64,000 nucleotides of DNA from Gymnothorax reevesii (taxonomy: Eukaryota > Chordata > Actinopteri > Anguilliformes > Muraenidae). This document shows, one piece after another, positions 1 to 11,978 of the stretch; positions within the stretch are counted from its first letter, which is position 1, and each line of letters starts with the position of its first letter. The translations under genes and the position numbers were made by a program. The stretch is from positions 27,049,719-27,113,718 of the forward strand of contig CM056577.1 in NCBI GenBank assembly GCA_029721435.1. Reading direction: 5' to 3'. A model generated the notes under the pieces. That model was not told the DNA's origin and searched no databases. It saw only the letters and a list, made by a program, of their open reading frames with translations.

Positions 1-690
1 CTCTTACATTCTGTACTTACTTGCAGAAAAGAAAAATCGCAGATACGAATACTAATAAGGTGGATTAGAAAGTGACATTTGTTGATGAGATAACACGAAG
101 ACGAACACACATGGTTCATTGTTTTCACCAAGTGACTAACTGGGCCAGCTGTAAGTGACGACACCGCGACTTTGAGAATAGGATTCAGGGAAAGCTAAAA
201 TCCACCCCCTATAGACACATTTGTAGAACGGGTCGACATACCCAAGTGCAGACCGGAGACCATAGAAATCCGGTGGGGTTGAGTTTAGAGGGAAACATGG
301 ACAGTGAAGAGCAGCAAAAGGTGGACCAACAATTTATGGACTGCTCCAGTGTGTACTGTTGCCTTGCTGCTGTTGGATAAGTAAGTTACTTGGTTCATAA
401 GACATTATGAGTAGGATGTGTTGCTGTCACATGTACTGGACCTAGTACTTTATTTTCTTGGAAATGGTGCTACGAATGTAATGTAATGTTAGCAGCCTGG
501 TGTTTGCTACAGTGTGTAGCGAGAGACAGTCGCGTGCAGTAAACGGTGTGTAGCGAGTGTTTCTCTGTGTAACGTGGCGAGCAGTACACTGTGTGTAGGG
601 AGTGTTACTCTGTGTTTTTTGGCTACCGGAGACCGACAGACAACAAATAACTTCTGCTGACTACCACCGGGTCTTTCCATCCACTAACCT
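1..690. other. Unexplained flank with short imperfect repeats
   Basis: I see no gene here. Around 512-615 a short unit beginning GTGTGTAGCGAG or GTGTGTAGGGAG recurs three times at about 35-45 bp spacing, interleaved with a CTCTGTGT motif. It may be the interior of the TTAA-type element whose end lies at 996, but the left end of that element is not visible and may be outside the window. Confidence 0.35.
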
Positions 691-759
691 GTCAGCTACA
701 AATTAGCAGGCACCTTGTCTCCCATTTGTAAAAGCTAACAAAACATACTATTTTGCATT

Positions 760-996
760 TCTGTGGCAAAAAAAAAACATACTCCTCTTCTGAAGAGTCT
801 CTTTTTTTCCACGGACTGTCCTTCAAACAGAATAAAAATGTTGTGGAATCGCGCAGCACAGTGGCAGAGGGGTAGGGGTAGGGAGTGGGGGGCATCGGGG
901 GGTACACCTGGGCATACGTCATATGGAAAAGCCGACTGTATTGTTCTAATAATGCAAAATTCCCCTAGGGGGCGACAGAAGTTACACACTATAGCT
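760..996 (-). mobile_element. Terminal part of a TTAA-type DNA transposon
   Basis: Read on the minus strand from the TTAA at 997-1000, the sequence begins AGCTATAGTGTGTAAC and continues into a pyrimidine-rich tract of CCC, CTCC and ACCCC blocks. This is the same plan as the ends of the composite at 13560-18156, which start AGCTGCAGTTGGTAA next to TTAA. A TTAA target with AGC-type ends suggests a Kolobok-like or related superfamily, which is inference. The partner end was not found. Confidence 0.4.
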
Positions 997-1199
997 TTAA
1001 CTAGAGACAATTACCAAGTTGGTAATTACTAACATGGAGGCAATGAAATTAAAGTCACTCTGAGAAGGATTTCTTTGTTGCTTAATTTTACCTTATGTTA
1101 CATGAAGTATAAAACATTGCCAGCACATGGTACAGCATGACACCTCCTCACTCAACTTCCTAGAGGAGGCAAATCTTTGTGATTTGCCTGTTCGGTGTG

Positions 1200-2358
1200 C
1201 TAGTATTGGTCTTTATCCTGACCTGATGCACCAGTCCAAACTTTTCTGGGATTGTCTGGATGTTCTTTTCCCATGACCCAGGAGTTGTGTGCTGTCGAGT
1301 CATCAATGACCAATGTCTTCACTGTTGCATAATGGATGGGACCACTTGTGGTGCTCTTGTAGTTGTGGTAGATACTCCGCCATATATTGGATTTGTTTCC
1401 ATCTCCTGTGTGCGTATAAATCCTGGTTGTCAAACAGGTCAGGGGGTAAGGATGGCTTGGTCTTGAGAAGCAAGAGATGGTTCGGCGTAAGCTCCTCATT
1501 TGGATCACTGGACGCCTTGGTTATGGGCCGACTGTTGATGATAGCCTCTGCCTCACATAGCAGAGTAAATAGGTCCTCCTCCTCAAGCAACTGTAGTTTC
1601 AGCGTGTCGCTCACGATGTTCCTAACAGACTTGATCATCCTCTCCTAGGCTCCTCCATGGTGAGAGCGTGTGGGAGGATTAAATATCTACTGGATGCCAC
1701 TCTGATGGAGAGTATTCTCAATCTTTGGACTGTTCCACTCCTTGATAGCTCTTTTCGGCCCACGCGCAGCCCCAACAAAGTTTGTCCCATTGTCTGAGCG
1801 AAGGATTTTCACCTGGCCTCTTTAGCTATGAAGTCATGAAGAGCAGCAATGGAGAAGTCCATCTCCAAAGATGACAATACCTCTAGGTGTACTGCGCGGA
1901 CTGCCAGGCATGTAAAATTGACACCGCACCTTTTCAACATACTTCTTCCATGTATTACTTCGAACGGGCTGAAGTAGTCTTTTCCAGTATTTGTAAACGG
2001 AGGCTAATCTGGCAGAACTGTCTTTGGGCAGGTTAGCCATCTGTTGTTAGCCTGAAGTTCCATGTAAGCTTTGGCAGACAAGGCACTTGGATATCATTTT
2101 TCTTATGGCTGAGTTTGCACTAGGGATCCAATACCTGGACTGCAGCTTGGAGAGCACATGATTGTGACCAGTGTGACCCAAGTTCTCATGAATTTCTCTG
2201 AGGATCAGTGTGGTGACATGAAGATCCTTAATCAGGATAGCTGGCTGCTTTGATTCCTCAAACATTGCAGCCCTACTGAGTCTTCCTCCTACACGGAGGA
2301 TGCCACCTTGAGGTACTGGATTAAGCGTAGAAAGACAATTGCTTCTCTTCACATTTTC
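1200..2358 (-). pseudogene. BEL/Pao retrotransposon integrase, broken
   Basis: Minus-strand fragments follow the order of a BEL/Pao integrase. First, at 2352-2047, is a zinc-binding domain with the signature GILRVGGRLS, a HENLGHTGHNHVLSKLQSRYWIP-like block (only partly quoted by type) and a CLVCQSLHG cysteine pair. Next, at 2040-1834, is the start of the catalytic core, in more than one frame. Last, at 1638-1303, is the C-terminal part with CEAEAIINSRPIT, LTPNHLLLL and RRWKQIQY. The final VVDDS-type tail with NSWVMG lies in another frame near 1260-1300. Several frameshifts separate these blocks, so no functional enzyme is encoded. The family normally has reverse transcriptase and RNase H directly upstream, and these are absent here. 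Confidence 0.85.
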
Positions 2359-2609
2359 ACCTCTTTGAAGTGCAGCAATTTCTTTGGAGAATGTCTGTCC
2401 TTGACAGTCACCTTTTGACCCTTGTTAGTCTTGACTTGAACTGGAACTATTGCTTAGATGCTCTTTGTGTTCTTAGTACCTGTAGCTCCACAACTCATAG
2501 CATATGTACCCACAAAACTGTTTACAACTGACTCTGACAGTCTCTCCTCACCTTTGCATGACTCCCCTGCAAACCTTGCCTCCCCCTTCTCAACATTGTT
2601 TTCTTGCCT
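2359..2609 (-). other. Deletion junction inside the BEL/Pao element
   Basis: Only about 250 bp separate the gag zinc knuckles from the integrase zinc-binding domain. In intact BEL/Pao elements the protease, reverse transcriptase and RNase H occupy several kilobases at this place. I could not recognise any reverse transcriptase motif in the remaining sequence, so this is best read as an internal deletion. Confidence 0.6.
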
Positions 2610-2917
2610 TCATGTGCAACACTGTAGGGTGTAACTGTGAGGAGACTTGACCTTATTACATGATTTACTCATGTGCCCCTGTTTGAGGCAGCTGAAGCAC
2701 AAACACTTTGTTGATTGGGTGTCAATCTTCTTCTTATGGAGAGACTTCTTCATCCTTTTACATTGTTCTATGGAATGTTCTCCACCCTGACAGAGGAGAC
2801 AGGGTTTGGAAAATGCACAGGCTTGACTGCTCGTCACATTACATGACTTGACTTGTCCTCAACTCCATGTTCGAATGCCCTAATGAACAGCCTGTATTCT
2901 AGAGGCTCCCCGTTGAA
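2610..2917 (-). pseudogene. BEL/Pao Gag fragment with zinc knuckles
   Basis: Two pieces typical of BEL/Pao Gag lie close together on the minus strand. At 2917-2840 is the conserved block FNGEPLEYRLFIRAFEHG, which stops soon after. At 2837-2610, in another frame, are two cysteine-rich knuckles, CLLCQGGEHSIEQC and CFSCLKQGHMSKSC. In the family these two regions are separated by a few hundred residues, so an internal deletion has joined them. Gag binds and packages the element RNA, and this copy is non-functional. Confidence 0.8.
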
Positions 2918-3970
2918 CACAGGAATGTTCTGCGGGGGCAAAGTATCTATTTTTTTGCTGTTTACTTGGCATTTCAGCAACATCTTGCAAAGTCTCTGGT
3001 GTCCGTACCTGTAGCTGCATACACTGTGCTCCTTGCCTATTGGTGAGTGAGGGACTCCTTGAATCCAAGTAGGAGCTCATTCCACCCAGTGGCATCACCA
3101 AAGGGGTGCCGGAGGGGGCATGGACATCTCGAGGGCAACAGACATGCCCTCCCACGGACATCTCGTCCCAACCCCAACAAAACAAAGACACCCCCCAGTC
3201 AGCAAAATTAACGAGAAACTAATTTTTAGTGCGTGCCCCCTCATCAAGCTTTTGTGCCCCCCCCGTGCACCCCAAGAATAAAAAGTCTGGTGACGGCACT
3301 GATTCCATCACAACTAGCTACTTTGGATGAGATATGAAGCCCTTCAAACTCATCCAAGATCTTATTTTCAGCATCAGATGCTGCTAAAGCAATTTGTATC
3401 TTGAGTTCCTCCTTTCCTTTTTTTAGCTTAGCTTCTTGTTTACTCTAAAACTTGTTTCTGTTTTATAGTGGATGCTTTAGCTAACAATGTAGCTCTCTCC
3501 AATTCTGCTTTCAGACAAGTAGACGAAGCAGATGATCCACATGAAGAATTCAGTGAAGCTACGCTAGAACCTTGCTTTAACAACATGCTGGATACACTGA
3601 TGGCTGTCTCTCATCATAAAATTTTGTGGCTTCGACAATGCGCAGCTGAGCTTTCTCCATCCAAGCCTTAGCCCTCTTTGCAAATTCTTTAAAAGCATCA
3701 GCCTTTGGCTCAAACCACTTAGCTGCATCACTGTTCATGTCTTCCACAGAAAGTTGTTGAAACATCCCCTTATCAGTGGTATTTAATTCACAGAACTCTC
3801 CAAACAGCTTGTTAAATTTTATCATTTTGGTTTGAATTCCTGTTAATGGACATATCTGGTTCATTTTGCCTGTTAGCATAGCTAGCTTGGCTTTCCATGA
3901 GCTAATGGCCTGTTGCAGCCTTTCCTCTATTGCCTTAACTATGGCTTTTTTGCTCTAGCACTCACAATTG
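2918..3970 (-). pseudogene. BEL/Pao Gag, N-terminal half, interrupted
   Basis: The minus strand continues upstream of the Gag core as discontinuous open stretches. The longest is 100 codons at 3879-3577, with a lysine- and glutamate-rich, probably coiled-coil composition (for example KADAFKEFAKRAKAW). More of the same character lies around 3300-3430. This is the usual make-up of the BEL/Pao Gag N-terminal region. It is split by a MITE at 3087-3301 and by stop codons. Assignment rests on position and composition rather than on a strong motif. Confidence 0.55.
3087..3301. mobile_element. hAT-like MITE, 215 bp
   Basis: The ends form a short imperfect terminal inverted repeat: the left is CAGTGGCATCACCA and the right, read inward, is CAGTGCCGTCACCA. 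The flanks are near-identical 8 bp target duplications, ATTCCACC at 3079-3086 and ATTCCATC at 3302-3309. Eight-base duplications with CAG-type ends are characteristic of the hAT superfamily. No coding capacity is seen, so it is non-autonomous. It inserted into the BEL/Pao Gag region. Confidence 0.8.
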
Positions 3971-4753
3971 TGCCTGTGTTTTCATCTATGTGCTCCATTC
4001 TTTATGAGCAAACTGGCTTAATGCAGATTGTGAATTGGTTTGGAGTCTAACGATTACTATCCACAAGTAGTTGAACAGCAAGAAACAGCATTTATGTCCT
4101 TAACAATGATGTTGTGGCTATGGAGCCAACAAGAACATGACAGTTAATTTTCTTGAGACTGCCGTTATTGAATGTACTCATGAACACCACATCCTCGTGT
4201 AGTTCCTCTTTGATCGTGGTTTTGGATCCTCTGCGTGCCATATATCTAAGTGGGGCTAGATTTATACTAATGTGGGAGAGTTGAAGCTTTATCACCTTGG
4301 CCTGACTTGTGGACATTTACTTGAATAGGAAAAAACTTCTTCAAGACTCCGATGTTAAAAAGGATAAACAAAAAATTTTATTCTTCAGTATTGTATTATC
4401 TTCTTACAGGAGTAACCCACATTAAGTTATCCTAAACAATACATTGTACTATGGTACGAAAATCATGTGACTCAGTCATTAATTAAACATCAACTAAGGC
4501 GTACACTTCCGTGTTCTCCAAAAACCCAAATTTCTTAAAGTGACAGTAACACATATCACTGTTCTAACAAAGAACCTAAATATTCTTAAATCTAACAAGA
4601 AATCATGCTCATATCAAGGTGAATAAATTCAAAATTATTTTAGATGACCATTTAACTAATTATTAATTTATTCAACAAATGAATTATTTATTTCTATTTG
4701 CACAAACTATTAAACCAAGTACAGAAAACACTTTTTTATTAAATTAAAAAATA
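3971..4753. other. AT-rich stretch between BEL and Tc1 elements
   Basis: Nothing here is recognisable with confidence. A 74-codon minus-strand open frame at 4316-4092 could be leader or Gag sequence of the neighbouring BEL/Pao element, but it shows no diagnostic motif. I did not find a BEL long terminal repeat. Confidence 0.3.
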
Positions 4754-4755
4754 TA

Positions 4756-6343
4756 AAATGCCATTGATAATTATTGGAACCCCTGGTTAAGATGTGTTCT
4801 TTAGCTTCAAATAAATTCAGTTTTTTTTCTAAACAATATAGAACCATAATGAAAAAAGAGGAAAATCCAACCTTTAATTCAAGTGCATTTATCCAGTGGG
4901 AAAAAAATCCCACATTAAGAAATAATTCTTTTACATCAAATCATGTGTGCCACAATTATTGGCACCCCTGATGTTAATACTTTGTACAACCCCCTTTTGC
5001 CAACAAAACAGCAGCTGATCTTCTCCTATAATGTTTCACAAGATGGGAGAATACAGAAATAGGGATCTTTGACCATTCCTCTTTGTACAATCTCTCTAAA
5101 CCATCCAGCGACCTGGGTCCTCTCCTCTGCACTCTCCTCTTCAGCTCACTCCACAAGTTTTCAATGGGGTTGAGGTCTGGGGACTGAGATGGCCATGGGA
5201 GGAGCTTGATTCTGTGTCTGGTGAACCATATCTGTGTAGATTTGGCCACATGTTTAGGGTCATTATCTTACTGGAAGACCCAGTGATGACCCATCTTCAG
5301 CTTACGGGCAGAGGCTACCAGATTTTAATTTAAAATATCCTGGTATTTCAAAGCGTTCATGATGCCATGCACCCTAACAAGGTTCCCAGGGCCTCTGGAA
5401 GAGAAACAGACCCACAGCTTCACCTACCCCATACTTCACAGTGGCCATGAGGTGCTTTTCTGCATACTCATCTTTTGTGTTCCGCCAGACCTACTTTGAG
5501 TGTTTGTTGCCAAAAAGCTCTATCATGGTCTCATCTGACCAAAGCACACAGTCCCAGTTGAAGTCCCAGTACCGCTTAGCGAACTCCAGACATTTGCGTT
5601 TATGATTTTGAGTGAGAAATGTTTTTTTCCATGCATGCCCCCCAAACAGCTTGTTGGCATGTAGATAGCGCCTGATGGTTGTTTTGGAGACTGTGTGACT
5701 CCAAGATGCTGCCATTTGTTGCAATTCTTTAACAGTGAGCTTTGGAGAACGTTTTATTTCTCTTACCATTCTCCTCACTGCGTGGTGGCAAAATCATCCA
5801 AGCTTGTTTACCACTGTTCCAGTTTTTGTAAACTTCTTAATGATTCCTGTGACAGTAGATATGGGCAGGTGCAGGCGAGTGGCCATTTTCTTGTAGCCAT
5901 TGCCTGACTTGTGAAGGTCGACACACATCTGCCTTACTTGAATGGTGTGTTCCTTTGTCTTTCCCATGTTGAAGAGTGGATAAGAGAGATGGCCTCTGTG
6001 TCACGTCATATTTATACCCCAGGGAAACAGGAAGTGATGATTTGCTAATTAAATGTTCCTAGATACTCCAATCAACTTTGTAAACTACTGTAGAAATGAC
6101 AGAAATAGTTCAATTACATTTAATTCCTAGGAATTGTTAGGGGTGCCAATAATTGTGGAACAGACAATTTTATGAAAAATAATTATTTCTTTTTTTTTTC
6201 CCCCTTTAAAATTCACTTGAGTTGAAGGTTACATTTTTCTACAATTTTCAGCGTGAGAGTATGCTTCTGCAATAAAAATTGAATTTATTTTAAGGTTTTT
6301 AACACATCTTAAACAGGGGTGCCAATAATTATTGAGGGCGCTG
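4756..6343 (-). mobile_element. Tc1-like transposon, family A copy 1
   Basis: The element is 1588 bp and flanked by TA dinucleotides at 4754-4755 and 6344-6345. The right end reads GGTGCCAATAATTATTGAG then GGCGCTG, and the left end is the mutated reverse complement of that. It encodes a broken transposase on the minus strand. A sister copy of the same family lies at 31117-32728, with matching ends and matching subterminal text (for example the motif around AAGATGTGTTCTTTAGCTTC). Confidence 0.9.
4974..5967 (-). pseudogene. Tc1-like transposase, family A copy 1, broken
   Basis: The frame starts at the ATG at 5967 and reads through a paired helix-turn-helix region (CVDLHKSGNGYKK, then LTVKELQQM) into the DDE domain. 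The first catalytic aspartate is present in VLWSDETMIELF. The C-terminal block SPDLNPIENLWSELKRRVQ with the catalytic glutamate is present at 5249-4974. The middle piece that should hold the second aspartate (the QQDN motif) is disrupted between 5490 and 5250. A stop near 5790 and frame changes make it non-functional. In the family this protein cuts and pastes the element at TA sites. Confidence 0.85.
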
Positions 6344-6345
6344 TA

Positions 6346-9300
6346 GTAACATAATTTGGCTTCCACATTATGTTTGTTTGTTTAATTGGTCGCTGTTCAT
6401 TTCCTGTCACTCTGAAATGACCACACTCTGTTTTTAGAGGCAGCTATGTCCTCCACTGGTGTGCTTGTTCTTCACATGACAATATTGCCTGTTTGCCAAG
6501 ACATGAATGCCCTGGTTTTAAAGGAAATGACAGCAGCTGATCTGTCTGACCTGAATGGAGCTACACCCTGACCACATCCACACGTAATTAATTTGTCTTA
6601 ATTCAACCCATTTGGATCTGTGGAACTATTAGAACTTCTGTTTGCCTACTGTGTTTAGGTCATCAAATTTGGGCCCATTGTGTGTGGATTCTCTGGTTTA
6701 TTTAGAGAAAGAAGCCTGTGTGAAAGGGACAGGAAAAATCTTGTTCTCTCCACCATGAATATTAAAAGTTATTTGCAACACCACTCTTAAAGTAAATTCA
6801 GGCAATGTTCCTCATATTTTCAGTGAGTCATTTATATCATCTTCTCTTAATTCTCCTTTTTTCCCTTGCAAATATTTCTCTTCCAGTCAGAATTTGTGCC
6901 ATAAGGCAAAGATGCAGTGCTCATGTTTCACGTGGCCAAATTAGCGTAGCCCGTTTCCTTCCTCTGTTTTGCGCAGAGACATGCACAATCTGCACAATCA
7001 CACTGCCAAACTGACCAACATACTATGCCCTTAAGTGCCCACTGTATAAAGTGAAGAATAAATGCTGTCATCAATCAATCAATCGGGGATGACATCATCA
7101 ACCTGATTAATAAGTCAACAGCAGTTAGTTATTATTCATTTATTCACAGTATTACTAATCCTATTATCATGAATGCAGAATTGATACAATATGTAACCCT
7201 ATAACTATACATGTTTGTTTTATAATTAGTTTTTATTGTAGTATTATTTTCATGTGTTGGAATATGATTAGCATGTTTGTTAAACTAAGATTACTCTGTC
7301 AGAGACGTGTGATCTTTTTTCCTGCTCGGAAGGTCTTTGTTCCTACTTCTCAGGACATGGGTGTGAGGTAGCGATCTGGAACCAAATTCGAGGACACGGG
7401 ATTGCAAAAAAGAGGAGCTTTATCTATCCAGTTTGCATTCAAGCTGAAAACACAGCGTCATATTGTTTTGCTAAATGGATTTAGCGAGCGCTGTCATGTT
7501 GAACGTTTTTTAGTTCCCGTGCTTCTTGCATAAGTCGCATGTGTGAGTGAATGCTGTATGCTGGTGTCACAGTGTGGCATTGAAATTGTCAATGACATTT
7601 GGTACCTTCTGAGAGTATTCTGATATACCAAAGAATATCCTATACCTTCTGTCCATTTACATACATTGTCTTACATTTTGACAAGGTTCGGTAACTGAAA
7701 ATGACCCATAAAGAGGGCCCTTGTGTTCCCATCAGGCCACCTAATTAGAAGTTGGCATTCGGTTTAATTTGGAGGACTCATCAAGTCCCTTCATTTAAGA
7801 CTAAGAAATCAAATACCAAAGTGTTACCACATGCTGAAAAACAGGCGCCAATTGGGCGTGTCTGGCGAAATTGACCAGAAAGGGGTTAATACTGGGCCAC
7901 TCCCAATGAAGATATGGAGCTACTCTTGGCTTCCCTATAGCAAGCCTTTTGTAGGTGCTATCACACTGCCAAATTACATTTGGCAAATCATGAGGCATGT
8001 AGGTTTAAATTCAGCATGAATTTGGAACGGTTTGGCAGATTTATGGTTTTTGGTCAATTATTGCATGGCCAACAGGGGGTCAATCTTCTCAATTTTACAT
8101 TTTTCATACACTTAAAGACAGAATAAACTGTCTGTTCAGAATAAAGTTCTGAAAAAACGAAGCAGCTGCCTTTCTCAGTTTTTGATTGCTAGCCATCTAA
8201 AGATGGCTACAAATGGCACACAGAGGGTTAACGCGGACACTCCCCGTTTTTCAAACCCCTCTGAAATCAAAACGGATTAAGATTTTGACCTGTTACCAAT
8301 TGCATTTTTGGATGATTTCATATGGATAGACCCTCCTGTCTATGCTTCACCCCCACCCTTCCTAATGACCCCAGAGCCATAGCGGACTATCTACAATCCA
8401 AATAGAGCCACTCTGACTCCAAAACTCTGAGATATAAACACATGAACAAATGTCAGTTGATGTGAAGTGATTTTGTTCCATGACATCTTCAAGCTACTCC
8501 CCTTCAACCGATCCAGTAAATATGACCAAATGACATGTCATTGTTCATTCGAAATAGATTCATCAGCCAGAAAACATTTGCTGCTGTTAAGCAAGCTAGT
8601 GTCAATGTAACGTTAGCTAATGTTAAGTGCCAAAGCTGAACCAACATTTGCGTGAATAAATATATCTAATGCCAGACCTTACCATAACCAGTCTCTGATC
8701 CCAAAATCAGCTGGCCAGGCGATCGCCACTGTTTGTTGACCATCACTTTATTGTATGTCGTCTAAACAGTTATCGCGGTTTATAGTTCAAAATTATGTTT
8801 TTAGTTCAAAATTATGAAGTAATCTTAGCTGCACATGTAAAAGTAAAACTAGGGACAACGTTACGTATGCCATCCGCCTGATGCTAATTTCACAGTATAC
8901 AACCAGTTTGCCTGATATGCAGTCTTCATTAGCAAGACCTCTTCGAGCAATCAAGTATCGTTAGTCACAACTAAACATTGAGTCAGGTTTCATTTCATTA
9001 TGCAATGTTTTCCATCACGTTTTGTGCGTTCATTTAGGGTTCATTATCATCAAAGCAATTTAAAGCTTCTCAGCTCATGTACCTTCCACACGATTGACAT
9101 TAGGTTCAAGTACACCCTCTTGCCGTGCAATTTATTTGTGCACTACAGTTTGGCTGGCTGTCTTGTTGCCCACCTATCGCCACTCATTGCAGAAATTGGT
9201 ATTATCACACAGGACGGTGCGCAGCTATATATTTAGCGTGCTATTTCAGGTTGATATCTCTGCAGCACTACACCTTGTCATCTTTTTTATAACATCATTG
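6346..9300. other. No gene recognised
   Basis: This stretch is AT-rich with short open frames only. Near 7071-7084 there is a short run of ATCA units. Between about 8450 and 9300 the text contains motifs such as AACGTTAGCTAATG that often occur inside fish DNA transposons, which is a weak hint that it is the interior of the element ending at 9378. I can support nothing else. Confidence 0.3.
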
Positions 9301-9378
9301 CCCTTATTCCTCTCATTCTTTTGCTGTGTCAAGCTCCTTTTTTGGATATTTTGACCTCAATTCTTACACAGGGCACCT
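9301..9378 (-). mobile_element. Possible end of a TTAA-flanked transposon
   Basis: Read on the minus strand from the TTAA at 9379-9382 the sequence begins AGGTGCCCTGTGTAAGAATT. This resembles termini of non-autonomous fish elements that target TTAA. No matching opposite end was found, so the element is either truncated or its left end has diverged. Confidence 0.3.
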
Positions 9379-9382
9379 TTAA

Positions 9383-10460
9383 CGCTTGCCATGCATAGAG
9401 TCCATTGAAAATACTGGACTGTTTCTTGTTTCATTTGTTTATGCATGTGTCACGGCCACGTGTTCTAAATTAGCCAATCAGTATTTTACATTCAGATCTG
9501 AATGCAGATACTCAAATCTTCAAAGGAAAAAGCACACTTTTACCTCTCTCGCCCCAATCCAGCCGAGGGCCTGTTCTCATGCTACAATTATGCCCACTCA
9601 GGGAGCAGACAGAATGAAAAGCTAGAAGACTATCCAAATCAGACCAGGAAGTAACAATACACTAAGGGTTTATCAATCTCAAAAACCATGGAAAAGAAGG
9701 TCAAAACTGGAGAACCTTGAAAGGAATAAATTCATGTTATCAGATTAAAATAAGTTGTAATATCAGTTGAGAAAAGCAAACCGGGTTTGGTAGCATGTTT
9801 CTGTTCTTGTAAAACAAGTAGATCAGCCTGAAAGCCAGCATGTCTTGATACTGATCCAGTATTGTTGGACTGATAGCTTAGCTGACCGATTTCTAAAGGC
9901 CTCATTTCCTGTTAGCTACCATAGCTGACGGGAAGAAAGCCCTCTAAAAATCACAACAGTTTTATTCAGTTAGTATACACGATACAGCTAAAATGTTGGA
10001 TACGCAGACATAAGGAGTGTATAATCAGATTTGCTCGAGCAATATTCCACATTCATCATATAGCAATGAGACAATAGAAAGCAATACTGGAGATGGCTAC
10101 CAGTATCTATCAAGGAATTTAACATCACAACCTTCTCTCTTTTGATTGCTCTTCTTTTGTGCCTTCTTTTTTTGGGGGACATAGCTCCCGGGAGCAGACA
10201 GAATTGCATCATAAAAACTGTTCAATTGATATTCATATTATGATATTTTAAAGGTATACTGAGTCGAATTTTCCTTAACTCATTCCCTACGGCAAGCCGC
10301 TGTCAACGGCGTAGCGAATTCTACCATTCCCTATGGTAAACCAGTGCCAGCAATGTGGATGACCATTCGCAGTCCAATGAAACCGTGAAATCATTTCACG
10401 ATCGCGGTCATGGGCCACCTGTTCTTCAATACTTTATATTATGTAATTCTTGGGAAAAGT
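9383..10460. other. No gene recognised
   Basis: Only short, low-quality open frames occur. Near 10275 a TTAA followed by CTCATTCCCTACGGC resembles the beginning of a small TTAA-targeting element, but I could not find its other end. The segment ends at the target duplication of the solo LTR. Confidence 0.3.
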
Positions 10461-10465
10461 ACTCC

Positions 10466-11469
10466 TGTGAGGTTACGCTCAGGAACCAGATGCGAAAACC
10501 AAGCAATCCAAAAAATCTTGTGTTTTATTAAGAATGGGGCTGAACCCCCGCGAGTAGGAAGCAATAGTACAAAGTCCACAATACAAAAATCAGAATCCCA
10601 GGGACGTACTCCAAGTTGTAAACAGGGCAGCAAACACAAAACTCGGGGTCGGGCAAAAAAGGTTCGGAACACAGATGCAAACCAATCCAAGTCAAAGCCA
10701 AAATCACAATCGGGGACGGTCCAGTCAGAAGACAATCACAAAGAGTACAAGGCATAAACAATCGTAGCACAAGGGAAACGTTCTGACAAAGGCTGGTAGT
10801 GAAATGACTGCTTAAATACGCAAACGGGAAGTCACATGCTACAATAGGAAACACGTCAGCTGGATCAGATGAATTAACGAGGGAACAAACATGAGGAAGT
10901 ACCGAACCACATGAAATTGGCAAAAGCCAAAACGCGGGCAGGGATCACAAAGACAGCCTATTGACAGACATACAACTCTGGTTAGGGAGTTCTAACGCGC
11001 ACAGATTAGGAGGGAGAACAGAGTTTAACAAGTGCAGAGGATCCGCTGAAATGCTGCAAAGTAGATTGAAAAAAGACAAGGGGTGGAGACTAGAATAGGG
11101 CGAATGCTGAGAACTCATTAGTCAATTAGTAAAGTGCAGCTATAAAATCCCTTGTGTTCGTTAGTAAGTTAGTACTTATAAACAATGTTAGTCTGGGTTA
11201 GTATCTTTAACTAAAACAATAAACTGTTCGTACTATTAGTAATTATAGAAAAGTGAGGCAAAGGACGCAAACAAGATTAGAAGGAATGACTGAAATCCCA
11301 GAAACCATGAAATCACCCAAAAGTGTAGCGCATAATACTGGGGCAGTGAGCAATCACATGACATGAGACCAGACAGGGGGAGACAAGGTGCAATGCATGG
11401 CATGAAGCGAAACAAGAACAAGAACAAAGCATGGCAGGGAATTAGAACTGTAACCAAAGCATAGTCCCA
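10466..11469 (-). mobile_element. Solo LTR, copy A
   Basis: This 1004 bp block starts TGTGA and ends CCCA on the plus strand. On the minus strand it therefore runs from TG to CA as LTRs do. It is flanked by a perfect 5 bp target duplication, ACTCC, at 10461-10465 and 11470-11474. A diverged copy lies at 33232-35496. On the minus strand an AATAA-type polyadenylation context sits near the end, which sets the probable orientation. No internal retrotransposon sequence adjoins it, so it is a solo LTR left by recombination. A Gypsy-type origin is likely from the 5 bp duplication but not proven. Confidence 0.8.
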
Positions 11470-11474
11470 ACTCC

Positions 11475-11978
11475 CAGTGACAGGGGATTATAATTTGCAA
11501 GCCATCAAGGTGTAGACATCTTTTGTGCGCGACTGAACTCAACCTATTGACATTTAAGATAATTTGATTATTAGTCAGGGTATTTATTAACTGAATAACC
11601 AACACATAAGTGTATATTATGATGAGACATAATAATTTGGAAATGACCGAGAGACCACCAATATGCAACATTGAAAAAGTACATAAAAAACACATGGTTT
11701 TGTAAGGATGAGAATTCTTCAAGAAATTAAACAATGCAGAACTTTATCTGAATTCCATCACCTATTTTATGAGTGACAGGATGTCATGCCCCCCCCCCCC
11801 CCCCAACAAAAAAAAAATCCTCTGATAAAATCCTCAATTTGAATAAAGTGATTCATTGCATTTAATTGATCTTTTTTATTATTAAGTCAACTTTCGTTAA
11901 TGATATTACTCATCAATTTAGTCAGTATTAAAACACTGTTCCTCATAAAGTTGGAATAAAATATATCTTTAACTCTCT
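11475..11978. other. AT-rich stretch with a C-tract
   Basis: No gene is seen. A run of about 17 cytosines followed by an A-rich run lies near 11788-11817. Confidence 0.4.

Noticed and set aside
10410..10923. Frames of 98-131 codons in the solo LTR
   Set aside because: LTRs do not usually code, the same positions are closed or shifted in copy B, and no domain is seen.
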